From Kapaibacterium sp044224925 (lineage in GTDB: Bacteria; Bacteroidota; Ignavibacteria; Kapaibacteriales; Kapaibacteriaceae): a stretch of DNA of 64,000 bases. A program made the position numbers and the translations under genes. The stretch spans positions 124,001 to 188,000 of the forward strand of contig JBGAJM010000001.1 in the NCBI GenBank assembly GCA_044224925.1, given 5' to 3'. The stretch's first letter is position 1; the number at the start of each line of letters is the position of its first letter. Positions 8,341 through 18,098 of the stretch are shown here, one piece after another. The notes beneath the pieces were generated by a model, which was not told where the DNA came from, ran no database searches, and saw only the letters and a list, made by a program, of their open reading frames with translations.

Positions 8341-8348
8341 CAAAAATA
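8341..8348 (-). promoter_or_regulatory. -7 element TATTTTTG of the OmpA-family gene
   Basis: The minus strand reads TATTTTTG (TAnnTTTG consensus) followed by CATC and the ATG at 8336. The spacing implies transcription starting at or next to the start codon, that is a leaderless or nearly leaderless mRNA. Confidence 0.55.
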
Positions 8349-8409
8349 CCTTTTTCGCCGCTTCTGCGTCAGTGGAACATTCTTGGCATTCATTCGTTGG
8401 ACGCGCACC

Positions 8410-9093
8410 ATGAACAACATATCCTCGCTCCTCGCCACCGTTCTTCTCTCATCCGTTCTTGTTGCAATGCCCATGCGTGCAGCAGACGGCGGATCGCCCG
8501 AAGGATTGAAGATCGGCGCAACATTCGGTGTTGCCACCCCCAGCGATAAGATCGCCGACGTCTACGATTTCAACAACTCGGTCTCCGGCATGTACTCCGA
8601 TGCATCGGCCATTGGCATGAGCCTCGGCGCCCGCTTCCGCTATGGAATGACGGAGCATCTGAGCTTCTGTGGCGGGATCGCCTACAACCGGTTCAATAAC
8701 TCCGCACAAACGGCCACCATCAGTGGCACCGGACAGACCTTTGTGGTGAACACGGCCACGAACATCATTCCGATCCATGCCGGTTTCGATTACTTCCTTC
8801 TCTCGTCGCTCATCCGTCCCTATGTTGGTGCAGAGCTCATGTACACGTATACGAGCACGACGATGATCTCCTCCACGGACGAATCCATTTTGACGTCGAT
8901 CCTTGTTCCCGGACAGGAACTCGAACCCAAGGTGTCGCGCTTTGGCGCAGGCCTGAGCGCAGGACTGGAACTGAACCTTGGTGGCCTGGCCCCGTTCTTC
9001 GAAGTGAAGTATGTGATGAGCAATCTTGTGGGTAAGACCACAGGAGAACCGGAGCGCAACTATCTGAACGTTACGCTCGGTCTGATGTTCTGA
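8410..9093 (+). CDS. outer-membrane beta-barrel protein, porin-like
   Basis: A 227-residue protein with signal peptide MNNISSLLATVLLSSVLVAMPMRA, followed by alternating amphipathic strands (LGARFRYGMTEHLSFCGGIAY, AGLSAGLELNL, FFEVKYVMSNL) and a terminal Phe (LNVTLGLMF), the usual C-terminal signature of small outer-membrane barrels. ATG 8410 is chosen because it places the signal peptide at the N-terminus; starts at 8281 or 8338 would add a basic non-signal stretch. It is divergent from the OmpA-family gene with only 73 bases between starts. Its last 23 bases overlap the convergent permease gene. Specific function unknown. Confidence 0.8.
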   Translation: MNNISSLLATVLLSSVLVAMPMRAADGGSPEGLKIGATFGVATPSDKIADVYDFNNSVSGMYSDASAIGMSLGARFRYGMTEHLSFCGGIAYNRFNNSAQTATISGTGQTFVVNTATNIIPIHAGFDYFLLSSLIRPYVGAELMYTYTSTTMISSTDESILTSILVPGQELEPKVSRFGAGLSAGLELNLGGLAPFFEVKYVMSNLVGKTTGEPERNYLNVTLGLMF

Positions 9094-10528
9094 CGCGTTT
9101 GAACAGCCAATAGAACGGCACGCCGGTCAGCAGCAGCACGGCACCGTACACCGTATTCAAGATCGGTTCTTCCCCAAGGGCCGATCTTGTGTTGTAATTA
9201 TCCACGTCGGCCCAGATACTGAAGACCAGAAAGACCAAGGCGAACGTGATGAAGATGATGGGAACCCAAGGGTAGCCCCACACTTTGTACGGACGTGGTG
9301 CATCCGGCATGCGCTTGCGCAAGATGAACACGCCATAGGCCCCGAGTGCATAGAAGGCCCAGCTCACGAAGATGAGCATCTCCGTCAGCATATCGAACGT
9401 CCCCGTGAAGATCAACACACACGTCCACACACACTGCCAGATCAGGGAGCGGGAGGGAGTATGGAAGCGAGGGTGGACGTGGCCGACGGACCGAAAGAAC
9501 ATCTTCTCCTTGGCCATGGCATAGTATACGCGCGAGCTCACAAGGATGGTGCCGTTCGAGGTGCCGAGTGTGGCCACCATCACGGCAATGCTCACGAAGG
9601 TGAGTCCCCATGCTCCAACGGAACGCAGCGCCGTATCCGCTGCAACACTTTGCGACGTGGCCATCTGATCGATGGGCATCACATAGAGATAGGCAAGATT
9701 GATCAGGATGTACACCACGATCACTGTTCCGGTGCCGATCATCAAAGCCTTCGGTATGGTCTTCTGCGGCTCGCGGATCTCGCCCGCCACATAGGTGATG
9801 TTGTTCCATCCGTCGTAGGCCCAGAGCGCCTTGTTCATGGTAAGGACAATGGCGGCGAGGAGGGCCATGCCAATGGGTGGACCCGTCGTAGCGTCGAGCG
9901 TGAAGTGGGCCACGGAACCCGAGCCGAAGGCAAAGGCGCAGAACACGAGGAAGAGAATGGCCGCTACCTTGGCCACGGTGAAGAATCCTTGCACCCTGCC
10001 GCCTTCCCGCACTCCAAGGTAGTTCACCACGGTGAGCAGGATCACAATGCTGCAGGTGAGCAGCTTGATGCCGATCTCCTGTAGTGGATAGATGGTGCCA
10101 AAGGGAAGTCGAAGGGCGATGGACGTGGCCACGTCGGGCGGGAACTCGGGCAAGGGCCACAACGTGTGGAAGTAGTAGCTGAAGACGTAGGTGATGGAGG
10201 CGATGCTGCCGCTCTGGATCACGGCGAAGAGGGCCCAACCGTAGAGATATGCGGTGAAGTCGCCATACATGGTGCGGAAGTACTGGTACTGTCCGCCCGT
10301 TGCCGGAATGATGCTCGTGACCTCTGCATTCGTGAGTGCGCCGAACACCGTGACGAGTCCGGCACCGACCCACACCAGTAGCAGGATCTCCGGCGAGCGG
10401 ACAAGGGCAGCCATGGATGCGGGGTTCTTGAAGATCCCGGAGCCGATGATCCCACCGACCACGAGTGCCGTGGTGGTGAAGAGGCCAAGGGTGGGAAGGA
10501 GCGAGGCGGAAGATCGTGCGTCGGACAT
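9071..10528 (-). CDS. APC-superfamily amino acid permease
   Basis: A 485-residue integral membrane protein with about twelve hydrophobic segments. The N-terminal GLFTTTALVVGGIIGSGIF is the APC/AAT family TM1 signature with its GxIIGSGIF substrate-binding loop. A further signature is NKALWAYDGWNNITYVAGEI in TM6-TM7, typical of LAT/amino-acid permeases in this superfamily, and RPYKVWGYPWVPIIF occurs near the C-terminus. It should import or exchange amino acids at the inner membrane; substrate cannot be read from sequence. Start ATG 10528 gives the canonical short cytosolic N-terminus. The stop codon lies inside the end of the convergent barrel gene (23-base overlap). Confidence 0.92.
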   Translation of the reverse strand: MSDARSSASLLPTLGLFTTTALVVGGIIGSGIFKNPASMAALVRSPEILLLVWVGAGLVTVFGALTNAEVTSIIPATGGQYQYFRTMYGDFTAYLYGWALFAVIQSGSIASITYVFSYYFHTLWPLPEFPPDVATSIALRLPFGTIYPLQEIGIKLLTCSIVILLTVVNYLGVREGGRVQGFFTVAKVAAILFLVFCAFAFGSGSVAHFTLDATTGPPIGMALLAAIVLTMNKALWAYDGWNNITYVAGEIREPQKTIPKALMIGTGTVIVVYILINLAYLYVMPIDQMATSQSVAADTALRSVGAWGLTFVSIAVMVATLGTSNGTILVSSRVYYAMAKEKMFFRSVGHVHPRFHTPSRSLIWQCVWTCVLIFTGTFDMLTEMLIFVSWAFYALGAYGVFILRKRMPDAPRPYKVWGYPWVPIIFITFALVFLVFSIWADVDNYNTRSALGEEPILNTVYGAVLLLTGVPFYWLFKRVRTSDRA

Positions 10529-10564
10529 AGCGCCCAAGATAGATGCATTTTTGTAGATTATCAC

Positions 10565-11278
10565 ATGCTCCTCGCCCTCATTCTCGGTGCTGTGATCGGT
10601 TACGTCCTGGCAATCCCGCCCGGACCCATTGGTATGGCATCTATTCGCACGGGTGTGAACGACGGATGGCGTCAGGCCATGAAGCTCGCCATCGGAGCGG
10701 GCATCTTCGATCTGCTCTATTGCGCCTTGGCCATGATGGCCACGTCGGCCATTGTTGGGATGATGGATGAATGGGGCACACAATGGCCACTCTTCCGACC
10801 CGGCTTTCAGGTGCTCGTCGTCGTGCTCATGATCGTCTTCGGTGTGCATCAGATGCGCGTGAAAGCGCCCGAAGCACGCCTCGTTCCGAGCAAGCGCGCG
10901 GGGTCCATCGTGTCGAAGGCGGCATCGCACGGACCGTTCTTTGTGGGCGTGGGGTTTGCCGTGGCGAACCTTGCCAATCCGACCTTCATCCCGTCGTTGG
11001 CCGCCATGACGGCCTTCGTGCAGAAGAGCGACCTCTACGAATCGACCGTGTTGAGTAACGTTGCCTTCTCTGTGGGGTTTGGCGTTGGCAATGTGCTTTG
11101 GCTGTTCACGCTCGTGCGCATCGTTCTGGCCTTTCGTGAACGCATGACGCCGATGTTCATCAAGCGCATTCAGCAGATCTCCGGTGCCACACTCATCGGA
11201 TTCGGCACGTTCTATGGTGTTCGCGTCTTGGTCATCACGAAATGGGCAGATCTTTTTCGACTGGCATTTGCCATCTAA
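10565..11278 (+). CDS. LysE/RhtB-family exporter
   Basis: A 237-residue membrane protein with about six hydrophobic segments. The start MLLALILGAVIGYVLAIPPG with PPGPIGMASIRTGV is the LysE family signature (P-G-P in TM1), followed by GAGIFDLLYCALAMMA and NLANPTFIPSLAAMTAF. LysE-type proteins export basic amino acids, homoserine lactones or metal ions; substrate unknown here. It is divergent from the APC permease with only 36 bases between starts, so an import/export pair under shared control is possible. Start ATG 10565 fits the family length. The 3' end is followed by an OmpA-family gene after 26 bases. Confidence 0.88.
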   Translation: MLLALILGAVIGYVLAIPPGPIGMASIRTGVNDGWRQAMKLAIGAGIFDLLYCALAMMATSAIVGMMDEWGTQWPLFRPGFQVLVVVLMIVFGVHQMRVKAPEARLVPSKRAGSIVSKAASHGPFFVGVGFAVANLANPTFIPSLAAMTAFVQKSDLYESTVLSNVAFSVGFGVGNVLWLFTLVRIVLAFRERMTPMFIKRIQQISGATLIGFGTFYGVRVLVITKWADLFRLAFAI

Positions 11279-11304
11279 GTGCGCAGTAGCACTCGGAATC
11301 CTCC

Positions 11305-13308
11305 ATGCATCGTTCGTTCCGGCTTTGTACATCGATCATCGTCTTCCTGATTGCGGCCGTGCTGTCGGCGCAACCACCCATCATCGGTATCACCGGTGGG
11401 TACCACTACATCTGGAACACATCCCAGATGCCCATCCTGGCGGGTTCCACGGACTGTGGCACGTTTGAGAGCGGTACGTCCAACGGGTTCTTTGGCGGTC
11501 TGACCTTTGGGTATCCGTTCCTTGACGGACTCTTCGAAGCCTCGGCCGCCGTGATGTATTCATCCCGTCCCGCCACGCTCACGGCACGCAGTGCCGATAA
11601 TGCACAAGTGCTCGATCCCGTCACCAATACCTACGTTCCCTTCGTGCGTGACCATGTCTACGAGGCCTCGCTTGGCTACGTGATGGTCGACCTCGGCATT
11701 CGCATCCGTCCGGTGGCAGACCTTCCGTTCTACCTTCGCGTTGGTGGCGATGCGGGGAATCCGATCGTCGCGTCGACGTTCACGCAAACGGAACAGGTGG
11801 TCTCTCCGGAGAGTGTGTTGTTCCCGGGTGGACTCAAGCAGCGCGTCGTCGGCTCGGGCGACATTCCGCAAACGAACACATCGTATGGTGTGAGTGGAAC
11901 ACTCGGTGCAGAGTTCATGCTCTCGAAGAACGTGTCCATCGCACCCGAGATCTCGTACCGACGGGGATTGAACTCCATTGCCAAGAACACGGAGTGGACG
12001 CAGTCGTTCGCATCGGGCGGCATTCATCTGCGCTATCGTCTCGACTTCGACGAGGAGGTGCCCCCGCCGCCTCCACCCCCTCCACCGCCTCCTCCTCCCG
12101 TCGAAGCGCCTCCACCTCCGCCACCGCCTGTGGTGGCCGCCGTGGTCGTGCCTCCGGTGCTCATTCAGTCGCTCACCACCCAACCGCTCGAGATCAACGA
12201 GACGGTGGTCACGCAGACGTTCCCGTTGCTGCCATATCTGTTCTTCGATTCGGCATCGGCGGCCGTGCGCTCGCGGTACGTGAGCACGGAGTCGACGCAG
12301 ACCTTCTCCGAACAAGCACTGCCAAAGCAGACGTTGCCGATCTACTATCGCATGCTCGACATCGTAGGCAAGCGCATGGCCACGTCACGCGCAACTCTCG
12401 TGGTGACCGGTACCACAGATGGAATGGAAGGCGGCACGGCGGAAGGGCGGAAGAAGTTGGCCGAAGACAGGGCCAAGGCCGTTGTCGACGTGATGCGCCG
12501 CCGTTGGGGACTCGACGCCTCGCGCTTCGTGATCCGCGCCGTGGAGAAGCCAACGGTCTCGTCGAACGATGCCTATGCCGAAGGCGTGGCCGAGAATCGC
12601 AAGGTGGAGCTCTCCAGTGCCGATCCGGCGCTGCTGGCACCGGTGGTGCATACGCGGTTCAACGAGTATGTGCCGGTGCAGCGCCGACATGATTTCAGCG
12701 TAGCTGTAAAGAATCCGGAACTCGCGGGTTCATGGACGCTGAACGTCCGACGTGCGGGCGTGCTGCTGGGAACCAAGCAGGGGACCGGGCAGCCACCGTC
12801 GACGGTCACGTTCGATCTCACGCAGGAGATCACGGACAAGATCGGTCCGCTCATGGGACAAAGCGATACGCTCGAGGCAACGATGACCATTCTGCAGACA
12901 AGCGGAGAGCCCGTTGAGTCGGTTCGACGCTTCGCCGTGAACAAGTCGGTCAGTACGTACGAAGTGAGTAGATTGAGTCTGATCGTGTTCGACTTCGACC
13001 AGAGCACCATTTCGGATGTGAATCGCGACATGATGAAGAAGGTGATCGCCTCGTCGGCACAGCCTACGAGCGTGGCCACCATCAAGGGATCGACGGACAA
13101 GCTTGGAGAGCTTGCGCATAACATGGACCTCTCGGCGGCGCGTGCACGAGCAGTGGAACAGTATCTGCGAACGACAGCGCCATTTGTGAAGATCGAGTCG
13201 GTGACCGGCATTGGTCCTTCCGAATTGCCCTACGACAATTCATTGCCCGAAGGCCGGTACTACTGTCGAACGGTTTCGTTGTTCATTAAAACGCCAATAC
13301 TTCGATGA
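11305..13308 (+). CDS. outer-membrane protein with polyproline linker and two OmpA-like domains
   Basis: A 667-residue paralogue of the protein at 6354-8336. Signal peptide MHRSFRLCTSIIVFLIAAVLSA is followed by a predicted barrel to about residue 250, then an uninterrupted run of 13 prolines and a second run of seven (DNA 12061-12130). OmpA-like domain 1 (VVTGTTDGMEGG, AEDRAKAVVDVM, VAENRKVEL) and domain 2 (LIVFDFDQSTI, IKGSTDKLGE, LSAARARAVEQYL) follow, with a beta-sandwich linker between. The likely role is linking outer membrane to peptidoglycan; translating the proline runs would require EF-P. It is followed after 24 bases by DUF1800, so it may lead that operon. Confidence 0.88.
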   Translation: MHRSFRLCTSIIVFLIAAVLSAQPPIIGITGGYHYIWNTSQMPILAGSTDCGTFESGTSNGFFGGLTFGYPFLDGLFEASAAVMYSSRPATLTARSADNAQVLDPVTNTYVPFVRDHVYEASLGYVMVDLGIRIRPVADLPFYLRVGGDAGNPIVASTFTQTEQVVSPESVLFPGGLKQRVVGSGDIPQTNTSYGVSGTLGAEFMLSKNVSIAPEISYRRGLNSIAKNTEWTQSFASGGIHLRYRLDFDEEVPPPPPPPPPPPPPVEAPPPPPPPVVAAVVVPPVLIQSLTTQPLEINETVVTQTFPLLPYLFFDSASAAVRSRYVSTESTQTFSEQALPKQTLPIYYRMLDIVGKRMATSRATLVVTGTTDGMEGGTAEGRKKLAEDRAKAVVDVMRRRWGLDASRFVIRAVEKPTVSSNDAYAEGVAENRKVELSSADPALLAPVVHTRFNEYVPVQRRHDFSVAVKNPELAGSWTLNVRRAGVLLGTKQGTGQPPSTVTFDLTQEITDKIGPLMGQSDTLEATMTILQTSGEPVESVRRFAVNKSVSTYEVSRLSLIVFDFDQSTISDVNRDMMKKVIASSAQPTSVATIKGSTDKLGELAHNMDLSAARARAVEQYLRTTAPFVKIESVTGIGPSELPYDNSLPEGRYYCRTVSLFIKTPILR

Positions 13309-13332
13309 ACTCACTATCCAAAGGGTGTGCCC

Positions 13333-14898
13333 ATGAATAGGCGAGAGCTCTTCACGAGCTTACTCCGATCGAGCGCACAACGACAATCGATCGACGGTCC
13401 ACCACTCGTGACCGCAACAGGAGTGGAACCCTATACATCGCCACTGACGCTCGACGAGGTCTACCACCTCTTGCGCAGACTTGGCTTCGGAGCAACGGTC
13501 CAGCAGGCCGCGGGCTATGTTGGCAAGACGGCCGACGTGGTCGTGGAGGAACTCCTCGGATCCAATACCGAAACGGAACCGGCCAAGCCGGGAACGTGGG
13601 TGGATGCGGTGACGGAGAATCCTGCGGGAGCCGACCTGCAAACGCGAGGCTCCATTTGGTCGGCCTGGCGTTCCAACATGGCGGCCTTCTCGAACTGGTG
13701 GCTCAAGGCCATGGCGGCAGACACGAAGGCCGTCGAACGCATTACCTCGTTCTGGAACGCACACTTCATTTCCGAGTTCTCCTTTGACTCGGAAACGATG
13801 ATCCCGCCGCAATCGCTGTACCGTCAGTACCTGATGTTCCGCAAGGACCGACTCGCAGACTTCAAGCAATTGGTCCTCGACGTGTCCATCGATAACTCCA
13901 TGGTCTTCTACCTCGGCGGAAATCTCAACAAGGTTGGGAAGCCCAACGAGAACTATGCACGCGAGCTCATGGAACTCTTCACCACCGGCATCGGATGGTA
14001 CACGGAAGGCGATGTGAAAGAGGCCGCACGTGTGCTCACCGGTTGGAAGTCCGCCTTCTTCAACGACGAGCCGGCGAACAACGGATACTACAGTTCGTAC
14101 TTCGTTCCGACTGACCACGACGCGGGTCAGAAGACCGTCCTGGGTACGTCGATCGCCGCACGCACAGCCGACAACAACACCGAGTATCAAGTGAAGATGG
14201 AAGAGGTGTTCAAGCTGGTGGAGATCATCCACGAAGCGAGACCCGAAGCCGTTTCACGGTTCATCGCGACGAAGCTGTACAAGTTCTTCATCTATGCATC
14301 ACCCATCGATACGAACACACAGTTCGTCGATGATCTCGCAAAGGTGTTCCGCGATAACAACTTCGCCATCCGTCCGATGCTCAAGGCATTGTTCACGAGC
14401 TCGCACTTCTTCGATCCTGCCTTCCGTGGTGCCCAGATCAAGACCCCTATCGAATGTGTGGCCGGTCTCATGCGGCAGCTTGGCGTGACGGTGAACGACG
14501 GAGCGTCATGGACGAGCAAGATGGATCAGACCATCTACGATGCACCGAACGTTGCAGGATGGCCGGGCTATCACTACTGGATCAGCACGAACACCTATCC
14601 GGTGCGTCGGCAGTTCGCACGGACGGTGATCATGGCCATGACCGATGCACAGGTGACCGCGTTCATCAAGCAGTTCCCGGACTACACGGACGTGCACAAG
14701 TTCACCAAGAACGTGTGTGCCTATCTGTTGCCACTGCCGCTTTCGAGCGAGCGGTACAAGAACTACGAGAACTCGCTCTTGAGCGGTGCTCCCGATTACG
14801 ACTGGCCCTCGATCGTCAACGATCAGGCAACGGCCGCTGCGCGCGTGCGCAATTTCCTCGTGGCGATCTCCAAGGCGCCCGACTTTCAGCTCTGCTAA
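13333..14898 (+). CDS. DUF1800 family protein
   Basis: A 521-residue DUF1800 protein. Characteristic blocks are LDEVYHLLRRLGFGAT near the N-terminus, ITSFWNAHFISEF, NENYARELMELFTTGIGWYTE and VLTGWKSAFFND, and AGWPGYHYWIS. DUF1800 proteins are nearly always encoded next to a DUF1501 protein and are thought to be exported, but the activity is unknown. The ATG at 13333 is preferred over the GTG at 13327 because AAAGGG lies eight bases upstream. The N-terminus MNRRELFTSLLRSS resembles a weak twin-arginine-like start without a full hydrophobic core. Operon with the next three genes. Confidence 0.9.
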   Translation: MNRRELFTSLLRSSAQRQSIDGPPLVTATGVEPYTSPLTLDEVYHLLRRLGFGATVQQAAGYVGKTADVVVEELLGSNTETEPAKPGTWVDAVTENPAGADLQTRGSIWSAWRSNMAAFSNWWLKAMAADTKAVERITSFWNAHFISEFSFDSETMIPPQSLYRQYLMFRKDRLADFKQLVLDVSIDNSMVFYLGGNLNKVGKPNENYARELMELFTTGIGWYTEGDVKEAARVLTGWKSAFFNDEPANNGYYSSYFVPTDHDAGQKTVLGTSIAARTADNNTEYQVKMEEVFKLVEIIHEARPEAVSRFIATKLYKFFIYASPIDTNTQFVDDLAKVFRDNNFAIRPMLKALFTSSHFFDPAFRGAQIKTPIECVAGLMRQLGVTVNDGASWTSKMDQTIYDAPNVAGWPGYHYWISTNTYPVRRQFARTVIMAMTDAQVTAFIKQFPDYTDVHKFTKNVCAYLLPLPLSSERYKNYENSLLSGAPDYDWPSIVNDQATAAARVRNFLVAISKAPDFQLC

Positions 14899-14918
14899 TA
14901 ACCGAGATGTGGTGAACC

Positions 14919-16493
14919 ATGAAGCGTCGCAATTTTCTCAAGACAACAGCAGCAGCGGCCGTCGGAACGCAAGTGCTTGGCGGTATCCCGCTGCGCGCCT
15001 TCTCTCCGGTGCAGTTGCTCAACACATTGAATGCGGACGGAGATCAGATCCTGATCGTGATCCAGTTGTTCGGAGGGAACGATGGTCTGAACACGATCAT
15101 CCCTGCCGACGACTCGGCCTATTACGACATCCGACCTGATATCGCCGTTCCGAAGGACAAGACCGTTCCGGTGCTTGGCAAGGTCTACATGCACCCTGCG
15201 CTCGATCCGAAGAACACGTACAACTTCCGTCGCATGATGGAAGACGGCAGACTTGCCGTGATCCAAGGCGTGGGATATGAGAATCCGAACCTCTCGCACT
15301 TCCGCTCCACGGACATCTGGCTCAGTGGTCTGAATCCGAAGCCGTGGGAAGACACGAAGCTGATCTATGGATGGCTTGGCAACTTCTTTGCCAACACGCA
15401 ACCGGGGTTCCCGGACGTGCTGCCACCGGATCCGCTTGCCGTGCAGATCGGCGGATCGCTGTCCATGCTCTTCCAGAGTCCGAAGGGAGATGTGGGCATA
15501 GCGTTGACGGATCCGGACAAGTTCTTTGAACTTGGTCAAGGTCTGTCGCCCGACATGGATCCGATGTCCGATGAAACCTTCTACGGCAAGGAGTTCAACT
15601 TCGTACGTCTCGTCGCCGAGAAGTCCGACTTCTATTCGGCCAGCGTGAAGAATGCCTTCGACAAGGGCAAGAACATGGCCACGTACGATCAGACGAATGG
15701 CTTCGTACGTCAGATGCAACTCGTTGCACGACTGATCAGCGGTGGACTGAAGTCGAAGGTCTACATGGTCTACATGGGTGGCTTCGATACGCACGTGCAA
15801 CAACAGAACGTCGACCTCACCGGTCTGCATCCCTTCCTCCTTGAATCCCTCTCAAAGGGCGTTGGAACGTTCATGCAGGACATGCTCTTGCAAGGACAGG
15901 CAGAACGCATCGTTGGCTATACGGCCTCCGAGTTCGGTCGACGTCCCTACGAGAACGGCTCGCGCGGTACCGATCACGGTGCTTCGTCCGTGCAGTTCGT
16001 CTTCGGTAATCGCGTGCGCTCCGGCGTGTTCGGGAACAACCCTGATCTGAAGAACCTTGATGGCAATGGCGATCTTCGGTATCAGTACGACTTCCGTCGT
16101 GTCTATGCCGATGTGATGGAAACATGGTTCGGTGGTTCGCCCGCCGACACCGAGGCCATCTTCGGTGAGCGGATCCTTCCGCTTGGCGTGCTCACGAATC
16201 CTGTGAGTGTGCACGACGCATATCGCGGCAACGAACCGGTGAACATCTCGGTGCGCGCCTATCCGAATCCGACAGCATCGATGGCAACGCTCGAATGGCA
16301 GCAGGCCGTGCCGGCATCGGTGAGCGTGGAACTCTACAGCACCGAAGGTCGCTACGTCGAACGTGTCTTTACCGGCAATGTGGATGTTGGCACGGTGCGC
16401 ATGCCGATCAAGGCAACAACGTCGGGCGTGTACGAATGTGTGGTCACGGTCAATGGCTTGCGGAACGTTGTTCCTGTAGCATTCTTGCGATAA
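14919..16493 (+). CDS. DUF1501 family protein with type IX sorting domain
   Basis: A 524-residue secreted protein. The N-terminus MKRRNFLKTTAAAAVGTQVLGG is a Tat-like signal; the DUF1501 (sulfatase/phosphatase-fold) blocks QLFGGNDGLNTIIP, HFRSTDIWLSG, GGFDTHVQQQ, YTASEFGRRPYENGSRGTDHG follow. The last ~80 residues are a Por/type IX sorting domain: AYPNPTASMATLEW, ELYSTEGRYVERVF, SGVYECVVTVNG. It should therefore be moved through the type IX secretion system to the cell surface. It is 20 bases after DUF1800 and three bases before the FAD oxidoreductase gene, forming one operon. A Tat-like signal combined with a type IX domain is uncommon. Confidence 0.92.
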   Translation: MKRRNFLKTTAAAAVGTQVLGGIPLRAFSPVQLLNTLNADGDQILIVIQLFGGNDGLNTIIPADDSAYYDIRPDIAVPKDKTVPVLGKVYMHPALDPKNTYNFRRMMEDGRLAVIQGVGYENPNLSHFRSTDIWLSGLNPKPWEDTKLIYGWLGNFFANTQPGFPDVLPPDPLAVQIGGSLSMLFQSPKGDVGIALTDPDKFFELGQGLSPDMDPMSDETFYGKEFNFVRLVAEKSDFYSASVKNAFDKGKNMATYDQTNGFVRQMQLVARLISGGLKSKVYMVYMGGFDTHVQQQNVDLTGLHPFLLESLSKGVGTFMQDMLLQGQAERIVGYTASEFGRRPYENGSRGTDHGASSVQFVFGNRVRSGVFGNNPDLKNLDGNGDLRYQYDFRRVYADVMETWFGGSPADTEAIFGERILPLGVLTNPVSVHDAYRGNEPVNISVRAYPNPTASMATLEWQQAVPASVSVELYSTEGRYVERVFTGNVDVGTVRMPIKATTSGVYECVVTVNGLRNVVPVAFLR

Positions 16494-16496
16494 CAC

Positions 16497-18098
16497 ATGG
16501 CGTCACGTCGCGACTTCATTCGAACAATAGTTCTTGGCACAGGGGCGATCTACACGGTCGCCCTTGGTGCATGTGAACGTCCGCGTCCGTCCGTCACCAA
16601 GCGCTCGACACCACCACTTCGAACCTCGGCACAACGGTTTCGTGATGCACATGCCTACCTGCGTGATCACGGTGCGGCCGCTGCCATCACGACACAACGC
16701 ACGAGTGATGTGATCGTGGTCGGCGGGGGACTCTCCGGTCTTGCCGCCACACATCTGCTGCGAAGCGAAGGACGACACGTCACCCTCATCGAGAACGAAC
16801 CACGCATCGGTGGTGCGGCCGTGTCCGAGCTCGTGGCCGGAGTGCCGACGTCACTTGGATCCGTGTACTTCGTGGATCGCTCTCCATTGTTGATGGATCT
16901 CATGAAGGCGGCATCGGTTGTCGACGTGGTCTGTCCCACCGATGGCTACATGCTGCATGGCACCTTGCATGCGAACATCTGGCGCGACGCCGACATCATG
17001 CGCTTTGCCACGTCCGAGCAAGACCGCACAGCGATGCGTCGGTTCCGCGACGATCTGCTGGCAATGTCCGATACCGATCTTCCTTCGTATCCGTTGCCGG
17101 CAACTCTTCCTGCGAAGTGGGCCGCCTACGATGCCATGTCCGGTGCCGACTTCCTCGCCCCCTACAACTCACCGCTCCTCTCCACCGTGCTCGATGCCTA
17201 TGCGCGTTCGTCCATGGGTGCGGGCATTGACACGGTCAACGCCTACTGTCTGCTCAACTTCTATGCATCCGAGTTCGATCTCACCGAGATCGTTGAACGC
17301 TACACGTTCGATGGCGGCATGGGTGGACTCACGCGCGGACTCGCCAACGTCATGCACGATTCCGTGCATACGAACGAGGTCGTCATCCGCGTGGAGAACA
17401 CAGGCACCGGCGTTCGCGTGCTCTCCGTCGACGCGCACGGCGCTGTGATCGAGACCACGGCAGCACGCGCCATCGTGGCCACGCAGAAGTTCATGGCACC
17501 GTTCCTCATTCCTGAACTTGGCACGGCACAGCGCGATGCCATGCGTGGACTTTCCTATGCGCCATATGCGACCATTCATCTGCATTCCACGCGACCATTG
17601 GTGGATGCGTCGACCATCGATACATGGTATCTGCCAACATCGCCACTCTTCTCCGATGTGATCAATCCGCAGGCAGTGTGGAAGGGCGGCACGGAGGGAT
17701 ATGTGTGTTCCATCTATGCACCCATGCCACGCGATGCACGGGCGATGTTGCAAGACGATGCATCGTTCGCAGCACACGTGGCCGATGTGGTGCGGGCATT
17801 TCTTGCGCACGTCGACGATGCAACGGCCGAGAGCGTCACGGAGATCTATGCATGGGCGTGGGGACACAGTCTCGTGATCCCGACCCGCGGTTCACACAAT
17901 GGTCCGGCACAACTGGCGTCTGCACCCGTAGGGAACATCTTCTTTGCCAACACAGATAACGACGCATCACCGGCCGTGGAGAGCGCGCTGGCAAGCGCCA
18001 CGGCAGCAGCAGAGGGAACTCTGCGATCGCTCGCGCACTCTACCGGACGCGCAACAGCGTACGCTCCTAACCACTCACATTCAAGGATCTCACAATGA
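16497..18098 (+). CDS. Tat-signal FAD-dependent amine-oxidase-like oxidoreductase
   Basis: A 533-residue flavoprotein. N-terminus MASRRDFIRTIVLG carries the twin Arg of a Tat signal, and VALGAC could be a lipobox, so it may be an exported lipoprotein. The Rossmann FAD motif VIVVGGGLSGLAATHLLRSE with ENEPRIGGAA follows at about residues 70-105. The C-terminal GNIFFANTDNDASPAVESAL matches the FAD-binding end of flavin amine oxidases/NAD(P)-binding Rossmann (NAD_binding_8) proteins. The substrate is unknown. It starts three bases after the DUF1501 stop and overlaps the DUF4382 gene by ATGA, so the four genes are one transcription unit and probably act together at the envelope. Confidence 0.88.
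   Translation: MASRRDFIRTIVLGTGAIYTVALGACERPRPSVTKRSTPPLRTSAQRFRDAHAYLRDHGAAAAITTQRTSDVIVVGGGLSGLAATHLLRSEGRHVTLIENEPRIGGAAVSELVAGVPTSLGSVYFVDRSPLLMDLMKAASVVDVVCPTDGYMLHGTLHANIWRDADIMRFATSEQDRTAMRRFRDDLLAMSDTDLPSYPLPATLPAKWAAYDAMSGADFLAPYNSPLLSTVLDAYARSSMGAGIDTVNAYCLLNFYASEFDLTEIVERYTFDGGMGGLTRGLANVMHDSVHTNEVVIRVENTGTGVRVLSVDAHGAVIETTAARAIVATQKFMAPFLIPELGTAQRDAMRGLSYAPYATIHLHSTRPLVDASTIDTWYLPTSPLFSDVINPQAVWKGGTEGYVCSIYAPMPRDARAMLQDDASFAAHVADVVRAFLAHVDDATAESVTEIYAWAWGHSLVIPTRGSHNGPAQLASAPVGNIFFANTDNDASPAVESALASATAAAEGTLRSLAHSTGRATAYAPNHSHSRISQ

Noticed and set aside
12061..12130. C/T-rich run that could be read as an intergenic microsatellite
   Set aside because: It codes for the polyproline linker of the OmpA-family protein in frame.
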